A DNA stretch of 64,000 nucleotides from an uncultured Mollicutes bacterium (GTDB lineage Bacteria > Bacillota_I > Bacilli_A > RFN20 > CAG-826): NCBI GenBank assembly GCA_945935945.1, contig CAMESA010000001.1, forward strand, positions 62,001 to 126,000, written 5' to 3'. The notes below the pieces were generated by a model. That model was not told the DNA's origin and did not search any database. It saw only the letters and a list, made by a program, of their open reading frames with translations. The translations under genes and the position numbers were made by a program. Positions 1-9,540 of this stretch are shown here, in pieces (the stretch's first letter is position 1; every line of letters starts with the position of its first letter).

Positions 1-1
1 T

Positions 2-493
2 GATAGATTTGATGAAGAGATGGATAAGTTAGATGAGAAATTAGAAAATGCGCTCGAACCTGAAAACATGGCTCAACTTGTAGCAGACGCTTTAACTACT
101 GGTTTAGTAACCGTTGGAGATGAAATTATTCAATTAGATCAACTGATGGCAGACTTTGCGGTTGAATCAGAAGGTGCTATTACTGCATTATCTAATACAA
201 TTCGAGCTGAAATGGTTGAATCTCTAAGAGAAGCACAAGGACTTATAAACGACCTAGGTATGTCTTATCGAGCCTTAATTGGTTACAATGAAACATTAAG
301 CCAAGCTAGGGCAAGTCAAAACGTCAATAGTGCTACTTCAAGAAGTATTGCTCCAAGTGTTGAATTTAATGCTCCTATCCTAACTGTTGAAGGAGACATT
401 ACACAAGACATTGATTCAAGATTGTCTGACTTAGCAACTCAAGTGCAAAACACTGTAATGAAAACAGTAACAAAAGCTTTAAGCACAGTTTAA
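2..493 (+). CDS. Tape measure protein, C-terminal end (partial)
   Basis: The frame is open to the left window edge (…DRFDEEMDKLDEKL), so the ATG at 20 is probably internal and this is the tail end of a longer gene. The visible part is helical and acidic, with heptad-like leucines and no cysteine. It sits directly before the distal tail protein, where siphovirus tape measure genes normally end. The tape measure fixes tail length and is ejected with the DNA. The assignment rests on position and composition, because the diagnostic repeats would lie outside the window. A hairpin terminator follows at 502-530. Confidence 0.6.
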   Translation, partial: DRFDEEMDKLDEKLENALEPENMAQLVADALTTGLVTVGDEIIQLDQLMADFAVESEGAITALSNTIRAEMVESLREAQGLINDLGMSYRALIGYNETLSQARASQNVNSATSRSIAPSVEFNAPILTVEGDITQDIDSRLSDLATQVQNTVMKTVTKALSTV

Positions 494-501
494 TTTTTAA
501 A

Positions 502-530
502 GGGAAAGTCAATTATGGCTTTCTCTTTTT
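502..530 (+). terminator. Intrinsic terminator after tape measure gene
   Basis: Arms GGGAAAG (502-508) and CTTTCTC (519-525) pair with one G-U wobble around a 10-nt loop. Five T residues follow immediately. This may partly separate transcription of the tape measure from the tail-tip genes. Confidence 0.6.
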
Positions 531-549
531 ATATAAAAGGTGGTGAATT

Positions 550-1350
550 ATGAAAACATTTAACAATTACTTTTTTAAATTTAAAGGTATTAATAGTCGT
601 GACTATGGGTTGGTTGTTTGTTCAGTGGACACAGATACAAGTCCCAACTTCTATGGGGTGGAGAGAAGTGTAAAACAAGAAACTTTTGGCACAATGACAC
701 CACTATTCAAAGGGTTTGATTACACTTGTCCTCAAATAACAATTACTATGACCAAGATGGATATGCAATTAAAAAACCTTGCTCCTATTACCAAAGTTGA
801 CGAATATAAAATTGGACAATGGTTGTATGGTGACGATGAATTTCACCCCCTACAAAGCGATGATAATGATGAAGTGATTTACTATGCCTCGTGTGTAAAG
901 GCAGAAAAATACATTGACGATAAAGGTGACGGTTATATCACAGCTACATTTCAATTAGACTCTCCTTGTGCTTATACACCAGTGAGACATAATAACTACT
1001 ATGTTAGAAATGGCAGGGAGAAGATTTTTGAAATCAACTGTAAAACCAATGTTGAAAAGTTTAACTATCCAGACGTTGAGTTTTATCTAGTTGGAGACAA
1101 TCAGAATGTTAAAATCACCAACTTAACTTTAAACGAAACAATGGAGTTTAAGGACTTGCCAAAAGGTTCACATATTTATTGCTACAACGAGGGGTTAAAA
1201 CAGATTGTATGTAAAAATAATGAAGATTATAATGCAAGACCAAACTTCAACAAGACTTGGTTGAGATTGGTATATGGTAACAACTTGATAAAAGTAGAGG
1301 GTGACTGCGATATTGATATTATCGCACAATATAAATTAGCATTACCTTAA
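550..1350 (+). CDS. Distal tail protein (Dit)
   Basis: This 266-residue protein opens with the typical Dit start: a short hydrophobic and basic stretch, then FKGINSRDYGLVV. The middle (SPCAYTP, about residues 137-143) also looks like the siphophage tail component family. Dit forms the hexameric hub joining the tail tube to the tail-tip or baseplate proteins. An AAAGGTGGTG ribosome site precedes the ATG. It is followed after 14 bp by the tail-tip lysin gene, the conserved tape measure-Dit-Tal order of Gram-positive siphophages. Length is normal for a Dit without a large carbohydrate-binding insertion. Confidence 0.88.
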   Translation: MKTFNNYFFKFKGINSRDYGLVVCSVDTDTSPNFYGVERSVKQETFGTMTPLFKGFDYTCPQITITMTKMDMQLKNLAPITKVDEYKIGQWLYGDDEFHPLQSDDNDEVIYYASCVKAEKYIDDKGDGYITATFQLDSPCAYTPVRHNNYYVRNGREKIFEINCKTNVEKFNYPDVEFYLVGDNQNVKITNLTLNETMEFKDLPKGSHIYCYNEGLKQIVCKNNEDYNARPNFNKTWLRLVYGNNLIKVEGDCDIDIIAQYKLALP

Positions 1351-1364
1351 AAGGATGGGAGAAT

Positions 1365-4300
1365 ATGCACAGACAAATAAATTTAAACAAGAAAAATAAT
1401 TATTATATTGAATTACATAAAAATAGGAGAGAAGTTTTAGCTGAAATCCCAAAAGAGTTCATCACAAACATTGAGTATAGTTCTTCGACTTATCCAACGA
1501 TGACGATTGAAATTCCAGATAAGATTCATCGTGGTGGGAAAGACCATGAAGTATTATTATACAATCAAATCAAAGGAAAAATGTTTATCATCATTGACAT
1601 TAATGGTGTGAAAGAGCGTTTTATTATTGATGAGGATATTGAAATCGAAGAAACCAAAGATGGTAAACTTAAAAAGTTGACTGCGTATGGCTATGAAAAG
1701 ACAACTGAAAAGAAAACACTGTTAATTTCAAACGGTGCTACAAGACAGCTGTATAGACCTAAAAATGAGCAGGTTGAGGTTTCAGACGGAATTCTAAACT
1801 GGTTTGAAGAGCAGACTGGTTGGAAAGTAAATCACGTTGATGAATTAGCAAGAAAAGAATTAGGTTTATATTATGTAACTAAAGATGAATTACTATTTGA
1901 GAACTTCGAGAAAGATGTCAAAAAGAATGAAGTCATTTGGGAGAAAAATGTTGTGATTGATGTTCCAGATAAAGCAATCAACATGACTATTTCATATCCT
2001 AACATGAGAACCATTGATAGTAATGGGAATGTCTTAAAGACTGAAACAATTGCTCATACATTTAGTAATCTACCTTACAATGTTAGAAAAATTCAAGCAG
2101 TATATACATCTGATACGGATTATCTATTTGGTATCACATATACAATTACATACGAGAACAATACAACTCAAACACATAAATTCTCATTTGCCAATGTGGC
2201 AGATTTAAAGATGGAAGCTCCATCAATTAGTTTAAACTATGAAACAAATGAATTAAAAGAACATTACATAACTAAATACCGTTTCTTCGAGCAATGCTCA
2301 ACGAAGTGGTACAATTTCTTACAATCCGAAGTGTCTGAAGCCTTTGATTGTGTATTTGAGTTTGATAACTATAACATGGAATTGAATGTATATGCAAAGG
2401 AAACCTATGGTACAAACAATGGTTTGTATTTAGATTGGACACACATCGAAAAGATTAATAAGACTTTTAAGACTGGAGACGTGGTGAGTAGACTCTATAT
2501 CGAGTCCCCAAATACGAGTATTGTTGAAGAAAACCCTCTCGGTACTGAATATGTAGAATGTTTTGACTATTATATCAATAGTGGTATCATGTCACAATCT
2601 TTAATTGACGCACTAAAAAATTATGATGTTTTATTAGAGCAAAAACAAGTTGAATTCTTAACTATTAAGTTAGAGAAGAATAAAGTGGATCAATTATTAA
2701 CAAAGAAAAACTCTGAACACTTAGCACTGAATGAGAGATACAAAGCCGAGAATGCAATCTTGACAGGTTACATCAAAGCAGGAAATCAATCGAATTTACA
2801 AGCACAACAGAGTGAAGTTGTTGAAAAGTTGGATTTAGAAATTCAAGCAATCATGTTGGAAATTCAAGAGTTAAAAGACAAATCTAATGAATATCTTGAA
2901 AAGATGACCAACATTGGTGTTGAGATTAAAAAAGAAAATGCAATGCTAAATGGCAACAAGGTATTCACAGAAGAGGATATTTTAGAGTTGGACGATTATA
3001 TCATTGAGGGTGCAACAACTAATGACTATTACACAGTTGCTTTATCACTATATAATCATGCAGTTGAAGTTATTAAAGATATGAATAGTGTGTATATTGA
3101 CTTTACAATGTCAACTTATGATTTCATGAAGAAAATAGCACATCCTCAAGGTTGGCAAAAGTTCATTCGACTTGGTGAAAAAATTGAAATTAATGATAAA
3201 GATGTAGCAGACAATGAAGGATTCGTTCAACTACATGGATATTCAATTTCACCTAGAGATGATTCTATGAGTGGATTAAAGTTTACAAACAATAAAGAAC
3301 CTATTTCAGATATCAAGACAATCTCAGACATTGGTAGACAATCTAATGCAACTACCCATATGACAGACTTTTACAAGGAAGTGTGGAAAGATGCACAGAA
3401 CAATAATGTCCACGTTGCCAACATTATTCAGAATGGTCTCGACGTTGCTGCTCAAGTTGTGCGTGGTAAAGGTACTGTAAACCGAGTTGACATAAGTGAA
3501 AGTGGAATCTATATTATTGATGCCCAAGATGAGAATAAACAACTTTACTTAGGAAGTGGTTTGATTTCATTTTCTACAGATAGATGGAAAACAAGTCGTT
3601 TAGCTTTGAGTCCGGAAGGCTTAGTATCAGAGAGCCTTGTGGGGAAAGTGATTTTAGGTGAAAAACTATACATAGGTAATGAAAACAACACTGTTGTAAT
3701 TGACCCAGTTGGTATCTCTATTTATGACCCAAAAGCAGTGCAAGAGAAACGTATCTTCTTAGGAATTGAAGGTAATCAAGCACAATTAAGATTACACAGT
3801 GCAGACGGTAATAATAAATTAGTTTTAAGTGAACAAGGTATTTATCAAGTATTTCCTGTTCAAGCAAGGGATTCATTTGATAGATACAACAGCTTTAAAG
3901 TGCCATTTTATTTACCTACAAGTTTACAACGATTAGATGAAGCTAGATTAATTTTAAACATTGAAAAGTTTAGAGCATATAGTAAAGCTATGAGTACACA
4001 ACCTGAATCTACACATGGTTCAACATCTTTTGGTGGTGGTAAATATATTGTAAATGAAACTTCGCGAAATGGTGGTAAATATATTATAGACAAAACATCT
4101 GATAGTGGTGGAAAGTATGTTGTAGATAAAACGTCAGGAGATGGTGGATATAAATATGTAGACGAAATAACGGAGCATGGTGGAGCTCAAGTTCCTCCTA
4201 CATATCCTCCACAACCAGTTGGTGGTAACGTTTACCTAGAAACCCATGTTCACCAATTGGATATTAGGCATACGCATCCATTAAAATTTACAATACCAAA

Positions 4301-4679
4301 CCACTCTCATACCATTAAATTTACAATTCCTGAACACTCTCATGATATTAGGTTTACAATTCCTGAACACTCTCATGATATTAATTTTACAATTCCTGAA
4401 CACACACACGATGTTGATATTACAATACCACCTCACTCACATGATATTGAGTATGGTATTTATGAGTTCCCAACTTTACCGACGGTGAGAATTTTACTAG
4501 ACGGGGTTGTAATTGCAGATAATGTGACAACAGACCAAAACATTGATTTATCAAATAAGTTTACATTTTTGGGTGGTACGCATAGTTTAGAGATTCAATC
4601 TTTAACAAAAACAGGAAATGTTGAAGGATTAGGTAGAGCAAGTTTAGATTTGTTTGTATCTGGATTTGTTTCTTATTAA
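1365..4679 (+). CDS. Tail-tip / tail-associated protein (Tal) with His-rich repeat
   Basis: This 1104-residue protein follows Dit and has the N-terminal baseplate-hub fold expected of Tal (about residues 1-390). A long Glu/Lys-rich coiled coil spans roughly 414-530. I see no obvious catalytic domain. The C-terminal part is unusual. Residues about 890-940 contain four GGKY-type repeats (GGKYIVNET, GGKYIIDKT, GGKYVVDKT, GGYKYVDEI). Residues 961-1026 contain seven HxH motifs at about 11-residue spacing in an FTIPEHSHDI-like repeat. The extreme C-terminus (about 1030-1104) looks like a small beta domain. HxH arrays bind metal in trimeric phage fibres and needles, so a metal-stabilised shaft is a reasonable inference. 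The protein forms the tail tip and probably anchors the fibres encoded downstream. Confidence 0.8.
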   Translation: MHRQINLNKKNNYYIELHKNRREVLAEIPKEFITNIEYSSSTYPTMTIEIPDKIHRGGKDHEVLLYNQIKGKMFIIIDINGVKERFIIDEDIEIEETKDGKLKKLTAYGYEKTTEKKTLLISNGATRQLYRPKNEQVEVSDGILNWFEEQTGWKVNHVDELARKELGLYYVTKDELLFENFEKDVKKNEVIWEKNVVIDVPDKAINMTISYPNMRTIDSNGNVLKTETIAHTFSNLPYNVRKIQAVYTSDTDYLFGITYTITYENNTTQTHKFSFANVADLKMEAPSISLNYETNELKEHYITKYRFFEQCSTKWYNFLQSEVSEAFDCVFEFDNYNMELNVYAKETYGTNNGLYLDWTHIEKINKTFKTGDVVSRLYIESPNTSIVEENPLGTEYVECFDYYINSGIMSQSLIDALKNYDVLLEQKQVEFLTIKLEKNKVDQLLTKKNSEHLALNERYKAENAILTGYIKAGNQSNLQAQQSEVVEKLDLEIQAIMLEIQELKDKSNEYLEKMTNIGVEIKKENAMLNGNKVFTEEDILELDDYIIEGATTNDYYTVALSLYNHAVEVIKDMNSVYIDFTMSTYDFMKKIAHPQGWQKFIRLGEKIEINDKDVADNEGFVQLHGYSISPRDDSMSGLKFTNNKEPISDIKTISDIGRQSNATTHMTDFYKEVWKDAQNNNVHVANIIQNGLDVAAQVVRGKGTVNRVDISESGIYIIDAQDENKQLYLGSGLISFSTDRWKTSRLALSPEGLVSESLVGKVILGEKLYIGNENNTVVIDPVGISIYDPKAVQEKRIFLGIEGNQAQLRLHSADGNNKLVLSEQGIYQVFPVQARDSFDRYNSFKVPFYLPTSLQRLDEARLILNIEKFRAYSKAMSTQPESTHGSTSFGGGKYIVNETSRNGGKYIIDKTSDSGGKYVVDKTSGDGGYKYVDEITEHGGAQVPPTYPPQPVGGNVYLETHVHQLDIRHTHPLKFTIPNHSHTIKFTIPEHSHDIRFTIPEHSHDINFTIPEHTHDVDITIPPHSHDIEYGIYEFPTLPTVRILLDGVVIADNVTTDQNIDLSNKFTFLGGTHSLEIQSLTKTGNVEGLGRASLDLFVSGFVSY

Positions 4680-4718
4680 TATACTTTACAAAAATAAAAA
4701 CAAAAGAGGTGATTTTAA

Positions 4719-6641
4719 ATGGCTAGTGATGCTACAAAACAAACAATTAATCAATCACTAATTGATTTAAAAGCAGAGGTTGCCGATAGGACAAAATCTG
4801 TTATCACAGGTGTCAAGATTCCAGAATTGGAGGACACACGAATTATCTCAAATACCGATCAATTAATCATAGAAACTGGTGGTGGAACAAAAAGAACAAC
4901 CATGAGAGCTTTTAGTGACTTTGTTGGGACTGGGTTGGCTACTCCAAAAGAGGTTCAAGACGCAAGGGGTAACTATCCTCAACTTGGAGATAGGCTTGAT
5001 GCCATGGATGGTAAGATAGGGACTAATGAACAAAATATTCAGAATAATGCACAAGAGATTCAAGGTAATAAACAAGAGATTACTAATTTAAAAAATAAAC
5101 AAGATACTTTAAGCAAAGAGGTTGTTGATGCTAGAACTGACAATAAAAATCCAAATAAAACCCATGATAATTTAAAAGAAAGATTAGATAGCGACTATAA
5201 AGAATTAAGTGACGGAATAGAAAAAATTAATACACGATTGTCGGGTGTTATACATAATATTCTTAGTTATGGTTGCAAACCTGACGATGAATCATTTGAC
5301 AACGCTCCAATTATCAACACAATCATTAACAGTATGTCTAATGGTGGAACAATCCAAATCCCTGCTGGTAAGTTCTATATCAAATCACCTATCATTCTTA
5401 AACCTCATGTTACTTTACAAGGGATGGGTAGTCCAAAACCTGACGACAGTGTTGGCGGGTCTATGATTTGTCTATCAAATGAAGTTAATGATTGTAATAT
5501 GGTAGAGGCAATGGGTGGCTCTGATAATTATTGTTACGGTGTAACCATTAGAAATATTGGAATTGAAGGACATGGTGGTGCTTTAACTGGTATAAAACTA
5601 TCACAATGTTCTAGAACTTTACTTGAAAAAGTTGATGTTCACTACTGTAATGTTGGATTAGAGATAACAGGAGGTATGCTTGACACCTATAAAGATTTAA
5701 ACCTCATGTATAATAGAGAGTTTAATCTTCTTATCAAAAATACGCATTACACAACCACTCAACGTTTCTACAATTGTTATTTTGGTCAACAAAAACCATA
5801 TCCAAATGCGGTTCCAATTAAAATTGAAACATCTTCTTTAACGGATTGCACATTCTATTCTTGCACCATTGAATCCTCACCGAACCCTGTAATCATTAAC
5901 CCAAATAATAATGTAACGTTTGATAACATTTTCACTGAGAATGTTCCATCCTCATCAGGTTCTTCTGTATTTAAAGTGGGTTATAAGGATGCGGGTGATA
6001 GCTTAAATTTATCCCATAACGGGACTTTCAAAATAAAAGGTGGAGTTATGTGGGGGGTCGTTGATAATTATGAAAGCAAAACAATGTTTGATGTTGATTT
6101 TTGTGATGGATTTAGTGTAGATGGGTTAATGTATCGACGATTTGGGAAGGTTATTAAAACATCCTCTAATACAAGATGTATTCCATCATTTAGTAACTGT
6201 TTAGGTGAAAATGGTCTTGTGACTACCGACTTAGACCAAGTTGGTGATAACATAACGGTTCTTAACTGTATAGTCCGAGGGCATGAATGGGTGAATAAAG
6301 AGGGAAGAAAAAATGCTTATGAGCTTGGTTTCTTTAACCTTTTGAATGGTTGGGATAATTTCTATGGGGGTTATGAAACAATGAAAGCCTACAAAACATC
6401 AACCGGTGTTACCTTACAGGGTGTGATAGCAGGTGGAAATAACAAAGTTGTAATGACACTACCCGACGAATTTAGACCAAAAGAAAACATTATTCTGAAT
6501 GGTAATTATGTGAACAGTGATACGTCGTCATGGACTTATTTTACTATTATTATTCGAAACAATGGTAATGTTGAGTTTGAAAGTCCGTCAACCATGCGAA
6601 ATCAAGCCCATGCCTTTTGCCTAAATTTCCAAGCGAAATAG
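4719..6641 (+). CDS. Tail spike, pectate-lyase-like beta-helix
   Basis: This is a 640-residue modular protein. Residues 1-70 are an attachment domain (RTKSVITGVKIPEL) shared with the protein at 7652. Residues about 75-175 hold two copies of the EVxxAR…NLKxRLD stalk module around a coiled coil. From about residue 180 comes a pectate-lyase-3-like start (ILSYGCKPDDESFDNAPII, then GGTIQIPAGKFYIKSPI) and a right-handed parallel beta-helix. A beta-rich C-terminal tip ends in FQAK. Such spikes bind or cleave surface polysaccharide. No catalytic residues can be assigned by eye. A stump of a paralogue lies downstream at 6898. Confidence 0.78.
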   Translation: MASDATKQTINQSLIDLKAEVADRTKSVITGVKIPELEDTRIISNTDQLIIETGGGTKRTTMRAFSDFVGTGLATPKEVQDARGNYPQLGDRLDAMDGKIGTNEQNIQNNAQEIQGNKQEITNLKNKQDTLSKEVVDARTDNKNPNKTHDNLKERLDSDYKELSDGIEKINTRLSGVIHNILSYGCKPDDESFDNAPIINTIINSMSNGGTIQIPAGKFYIKSPIILKPHVTLQGMGSPKPDDSVGGSMICLSNEVNDCNMVEAMGGSDNYCYGVTIRNIGIEGHGGALTGIKLSQCSRTLLEKVDVHYCNVGLEITGGMLDTYKDLNLMYNREFNLLIKNTHYTTTQRFYNCYFGQQKPYPNAVPIKIETSSLTDCTFYSCTIESSPNPVIINPNNNVTFDNIFTENVPSSSGSSVFKVGYKDAGDSLNLSHNGTFKIKGGVMWGVVDNYESKTMFDVDFCDGFSVDGLMYRRFGKVIKTSSNTRCIPSFSNCLGENGLVTTDLDQVGDNITVLNCIVRGHEWVNKEGRKNAYELGFFNLLNGWDNFYGGYETMKAYKTSTGVTLQGVIAGGNNKVVMTLPDEFRPKENIILNGNYVNSDTSSWTYFTIIIRNNGNVEFESPSTMRNQAHAFCLNFQAK

Positions 6642-6897
6642 GAACAATTGGGTAATAAATACATAAATAACATATTTAAGAACTTAGCTTTATGGGGCTA
6701 ACATATTTAATTCTGTAAATATTTATTTTTTTAAATCAATAAAATAGAAATAGTGATTGTATACTAAAAATAAAAACTACAGAGTTGGTTTATTTTTTAA
6801 ATGTAGTGTCAATTGTCAAGTAAAATTCAATAATTTAACAAGTAGTAAAGGGTAAATTATTACCCTTTACATTAAATTAGATAAAGAGGTGATTTAT
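6642..6897. other. Intergenic region with hairpin, no intact gene
   Basis: This AT-rich spacer lies between the first spike and the stump of a second one. It contains a direct repeat AACATATTTA and a perfect 11-bp hairpin at 6845-6855/6860-6870 (GTAAAGGGTAA, loop ATTA). Only a weak T-rich tail follows the hairpin. No open frame of note and no clear promoter were seen. Its position suggests scar tissue from tail-gene rearrangement. Confidence 0.5.
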
Positions 6898-6969
6898 ATG
6901 GCTAACGACATTGCAAAACAAACAATTAGTCAATCGCTAAGTGATTTAAAAGTAGAGGTTGTTAAGTAA
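6898..6969 (+). pseudogene. 23-codon stump of a spike N-terminal domain
   Basis: The frame reads MANDIAKQTISQSLSDLKVEV then VK and stop. It closely matches the first 21 residues of the spike at 4719 (MASDATKQTINQSLIDLKAEV). It keeps a good ribosome site (AAAGAGGTGATTTAT before the ATG). The homology ends within two codons of the stop, so the rest of the spike has been lost by deletion or replacement. It is probably a non-functional relic, although a 23-residue peptide could still be translated. Confidence 0.75.
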
Positions 6970-6995
6970 CAACAAAAAATAAAGGTGGTGGTTAA

Positions 6996-7652
6996 ATGTT
7001 AAAAACAAAAAATTATAGAGATAGTTTAATTTTAAAATACAATGTTGATGGGCAAGGTAATCCAGTATCTATCGAGATGCTTAACGAGAAGTGTCAAGTT
7101 TCACCAGTAAACTACACTATTCACTTAATGCAAATTCCAGATGAATCACATCGAATCGTGGTAAGAAATCAATCTGGAACTTTAATGCACGAAGTATTTG
7201 ATGTTGAGGATTTAACCGAGGATGTGTATAAAGTTGATTATGCCCATGGAATTATCTACTTTAATCCAAAACACTCTGGGAAGACGATGACAGTTTCATA
7301 TCATGGTCGTGGAGTTGAGATGGTTTACGCAGGTCGTATCCTGATGGATTCAAATATCCCAGGTGAAACATTAGGTGACTTGGTTGACAAATTCAAAGAT
7401 GCTTTTAATGAATTAGAACGTTTGCAAAATTTAATTGATAGCATCAAAAAAGAATATGAGGAATGGGTAAATTTAGTTTATGCCGACGAACCCCTACTAG
7501 CATTACAAGCTCAACTTAATTTAATGAAAGTTGATAGTTTAGATCATGTCCGTTGGCGTGAAAATAGTGTTCATGATGGTATCCTAACTCACAATGAGGA
7601 TTTAATTACAAACCATGCAGATGAATACTTGAGAAGGACGGTGAAGGACTAA
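6996..7652 (+). CDS. Baseplate/tail structural protein
   Basis: This 218-residue protein begins with a beta-rich domain (residues 1-115: VVRNQSGTLMHEV, VDYAHGIIYFNPKHSGKTMTVSYHGRG). A helical region (about 130-215) contains a short coiled coil. The N-terminal part resembles tail or baseplate proteins common in Firmicutes phages, which sit between Tal and the fibres. Its stop overlaps the start of the next gene (TAATG), so the two are translationally coupled and probably assemble together. The exact structural role is not known. Confidence 0.6.
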   Translation: MLKTKNYRDSLILKYNVDGQGNPVSIEMLNEKCQVSPVNYTIHLMQIPDESHRIVVRNQSGTLMHEVFDVEDLTEDVYKVDYAHGIIYFNPKHSGKTMTVSYHGRGVEMVYAGRILMDSNIPGETLGDLVDKFKDAFNELERLQNLIDSIKKEYEEWVNLVYADEPLLALQAQLNLMKVDSLDHVRWRENSVHDGILTHNEDLITNHADEYLRRTVKD

Positions 7653-8245
7653 TGGCTAAATTAACTGATGCGGAATTAACGGCAATAACTCAAGCCGAGT
7701 TGGAGAAGTTGATGGAAGAAGTTAAACAAAGAACTAAGGCAACAATCACTGGTGTCAAGATTCCCGAATTAACAGAAACTACAGTTCCAACAGCAGAAGA
7801 CATCATTATTGTCGAACAGACAGATGGCACAAAAAAGATGAAAACTTCAAACTTATCTATTCAAGAAGTCATTGAAGCAAGAACTCCTTTAAATGGAAAC
7901 GCATTTACCAACTTGAAAGAAAGATTAGATAGCATGGAAAAGGCAGAGGAAGATATTGCTCAAGCTTTAAATATGCTCAAAAAAGAAGTTGATGATGCTA
8001 AAGTTGACGCCAACGGAGCTGTTAGCAACACGCTAAAAGACCGACTAGATTCAATAGTCGCTGGTGGGGGCAATGCAAATAGCCAAGAGGTTGTCGATGC
8101 TAGAACAGACGCAGATGGCACTCCACACAATAGTTTGACTGATAGATTAAACTCAGATGCTCAAAAGGTTAAAGCAAATGAGCAAGAGATAACGGTTATT
8201 AAAAACACCTTAGCAACAATGGACATCAAGTATACAGTGATTTAA
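7652..8245 (+). CDS. Tail collar/stalk protein with EV-AR-RLD modules
   Basis: This 197-residue protein consists only of the attachment domain seen in the spike at 4719 (RTKATITGVKIPEL, residues about 29-42) followed by stalk modules. Three modules are visible: EVIEAR…NLKERLD, EVDDAK…LKDRLD and EVVDAR…LTDRLN. It has no receptor-binding tip. It could be a spacer, or a baseplate component that copies the mounting of a spike without the enzyme. Translation is coupled to the preceding gene by TAATG. Confidence 0.6.
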   Translation: MAKLTDAELTAITQAELEKLMEEVKQRTKATITGVKIPELTETTVPTAEDIIIVEQTDGTKKMKTSNLSIQEVIEARTPLNGNAFTNLKERLDSMEKAEEDIAQALNMLKKEVDDAKVDANGAVSNTLKDRLDSIVAGGGNANSQEVVDARTDADGTPHNSLTDRLNSDAQKVKANEQEITVIKNTLATMDIKYTVI

Positions 8246-8261
8246 AGAAGGGGTGATACAG

Positions 8262-9098
8262 ATGGCAGATTTAAAAATTCAGTTGCAGAATAGTGGTAAT
8301 GATAACCTATTCCCAAAAACAAAAGATGAGATTGTTGAAGTAACTGGTGGAACAACATTAGATGTTAAGCTTGGTGAAATTGATGCTTCTGTCAAAAAAG
8401 CGCAAGATACAGCAGATGAGGTAAAAACTGAGGTAACTGAAGCTCGACAAGACAAAAAAACAACTCATGCCAACTTAAAAGCTCGTTTAGATGCAATGCA
8501 GGATGAAATTGATATTGCAAATGGTGGACAAGTTGACTTATCGGAAATATATAACGCTCGTCAAGATAATGACGATGTTCCCGAAACCCATCCAAATTTG
8601 AAGACGCATTTAGATAAAATTTGGACAAAATTAAAAGATGTTATTACCAAAGCACAAGAAGCTTTTACAAAGGCTACCGATGCCGAGAATACTGCTACCC
8701 AAGCAGATGCAAAAGCAGACCAAGCAAAACAAGACGCACAGAATGCTTCTGTAGCGGCACAAGGAGCAGATCAAAAAGCCACAGAAGCTCAGAACAAGGC
8801 AGACCAAGTTGAACAAACTGTAGCAACTGTTGAAGGAAAAGTTACCGACTTGGAAACAGAGGTGTCTAATGCTCGTGGTGGGAAAACTAACTTGAATGAA
8901 CGTTTAGACGAAATGGGTGGAAACATCACAACCATTGAGGCTACTGCAAACCAAGCCGATACTAATGCAACAGATGCTTTAAATAAAGCAACAACCAATG
9001 AAGGAGAAATCACGAATATTAAAGGCGATGTAACAACAATTCAACAAGATATTACTACTCTCCAAAATGGTATGATTAAATATCAAGTTATTATTTAG
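8262..9098 (+). CDS. Tail fibre stalk protein, coiled coil
   Basis: The frame extends upstream to a GTG at 8253, but the AAGAAGGGG ribosome site fits the ATG at 8262 better (278 residues). Residues 1-45 (LQNSGNDNLFPKTKDEIVEV, VKLGEIDAS) match the N-terminus of the spike at 9541, so both probably dock to the same site. Three EV-AR-RLD stalk modules and a long Ala/Gln/Lys coiled coil (about 120-200) follow. The short C-terminus ends in IKYQVII, close to the IKYTVI end of the protein at 7652. It is probably a trimeric fibre shaft. Confidence 0.6.
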   Translation: MADLKIQLQNSGNDNLFPKTKDEIVEVTGGTTLDVKLGEIDASVKKAQDTADEVKTEVTEARQDKKTTHANLKARLDAMQDEIDIANGGQVDLSEIYNARQDNDDVPETHPNLKTHLDKIWTKLKDVITKAQEAFTKATDAENTATQADAKADQAKQDAQNASVAAQGADQKATEAQNKADQVEQTVATVEGKVTDLETEVSNARGGKTNLNERLDEMGGNITTIEATANQADTNATDALNKATTNEGEITNIKGDVTTIQQDITTLQNGMIKYQVII

Positions 9099-9100
9099 TT

Positions 9101-9128
9101 GGGAAGGGATTTGAATTCCTTCCTTTTT
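9101..9128 (+). terminator. Intrinsic terminator in the fibre cluster
   Basis: GGAAGG (9102-9107) pairs with CCTTCC (9118-9123). The loop interior can extend the stem, and a run of five T follows. It lies between the stalk protein and the small baseplate gene at 9151. Confidence 0.7.
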
Positions 9129-9150
9129 CTTATGTAAAAGAGGTGAAATT

Positions 9151-9525
9151 ATGATTAAACCTTTCAATATTGTTAGGGATTTAGAAAATAAAAAATTCAC
9201 AACTGGTAGCGACGTTATTATGCTTACTCAATTTGACAGCGGAATTTTTATTGATTTTGAAATCTTAATGAGTGGTAAAGTTGTTAATTGGAATAGTCGT
9301 ATGCACTCAGTTAAAGTAACATTTAAAAACAGTGAAAAAGTAGTGGTTGAAAGAAAAGATTGTAAGCTACAAGCAGACGGAAAATGGAGATATGAGATTA
9401 CAACCGACCTAACTGGAACATCAGGAAGAGATGTTCGAGGGATTCTTGATGTTGAGCAAGGTGGGGTTCGAGTTGCTTCATCTCAATTTGAAATTATGAT
9501 TTTAGAACATTTGGCAACGAACTAG
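9151..9525 (+). CDS. Small baseplate protein, BppU N-terminal-like
   Basis: This 124-residue, single-domain, beta-rich protein has the layout of the N-terminal domain of baseplate upper proteins: a DxxDxxxF-like opening, a central WRYEITTDLTGTSG segment and a final SSQFEIMI strand. In lactococcal-type siphophages this domain links receptor-binding proteins to the Dit/Tal core. It sits immediately before the second spike gene (15 bp gap), consistent with serving as that spike's mount. Identity is inferred from fold-like pattern and context only. Confidence 0.5.
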   Translation: MIKPFNIVRDLENKKFTTGSDVIMLTQFDSGIFIDFEILMSGKVVNWNSRMHSVKVTFKNSEKVVVERKDCKLQADGKWRYEITTDLTGTSGRDVRGILDVEQGGVRVASSQFEIMILEHLATN

Positions 9526-9540
9526 AAAGGAAGTGGAACA

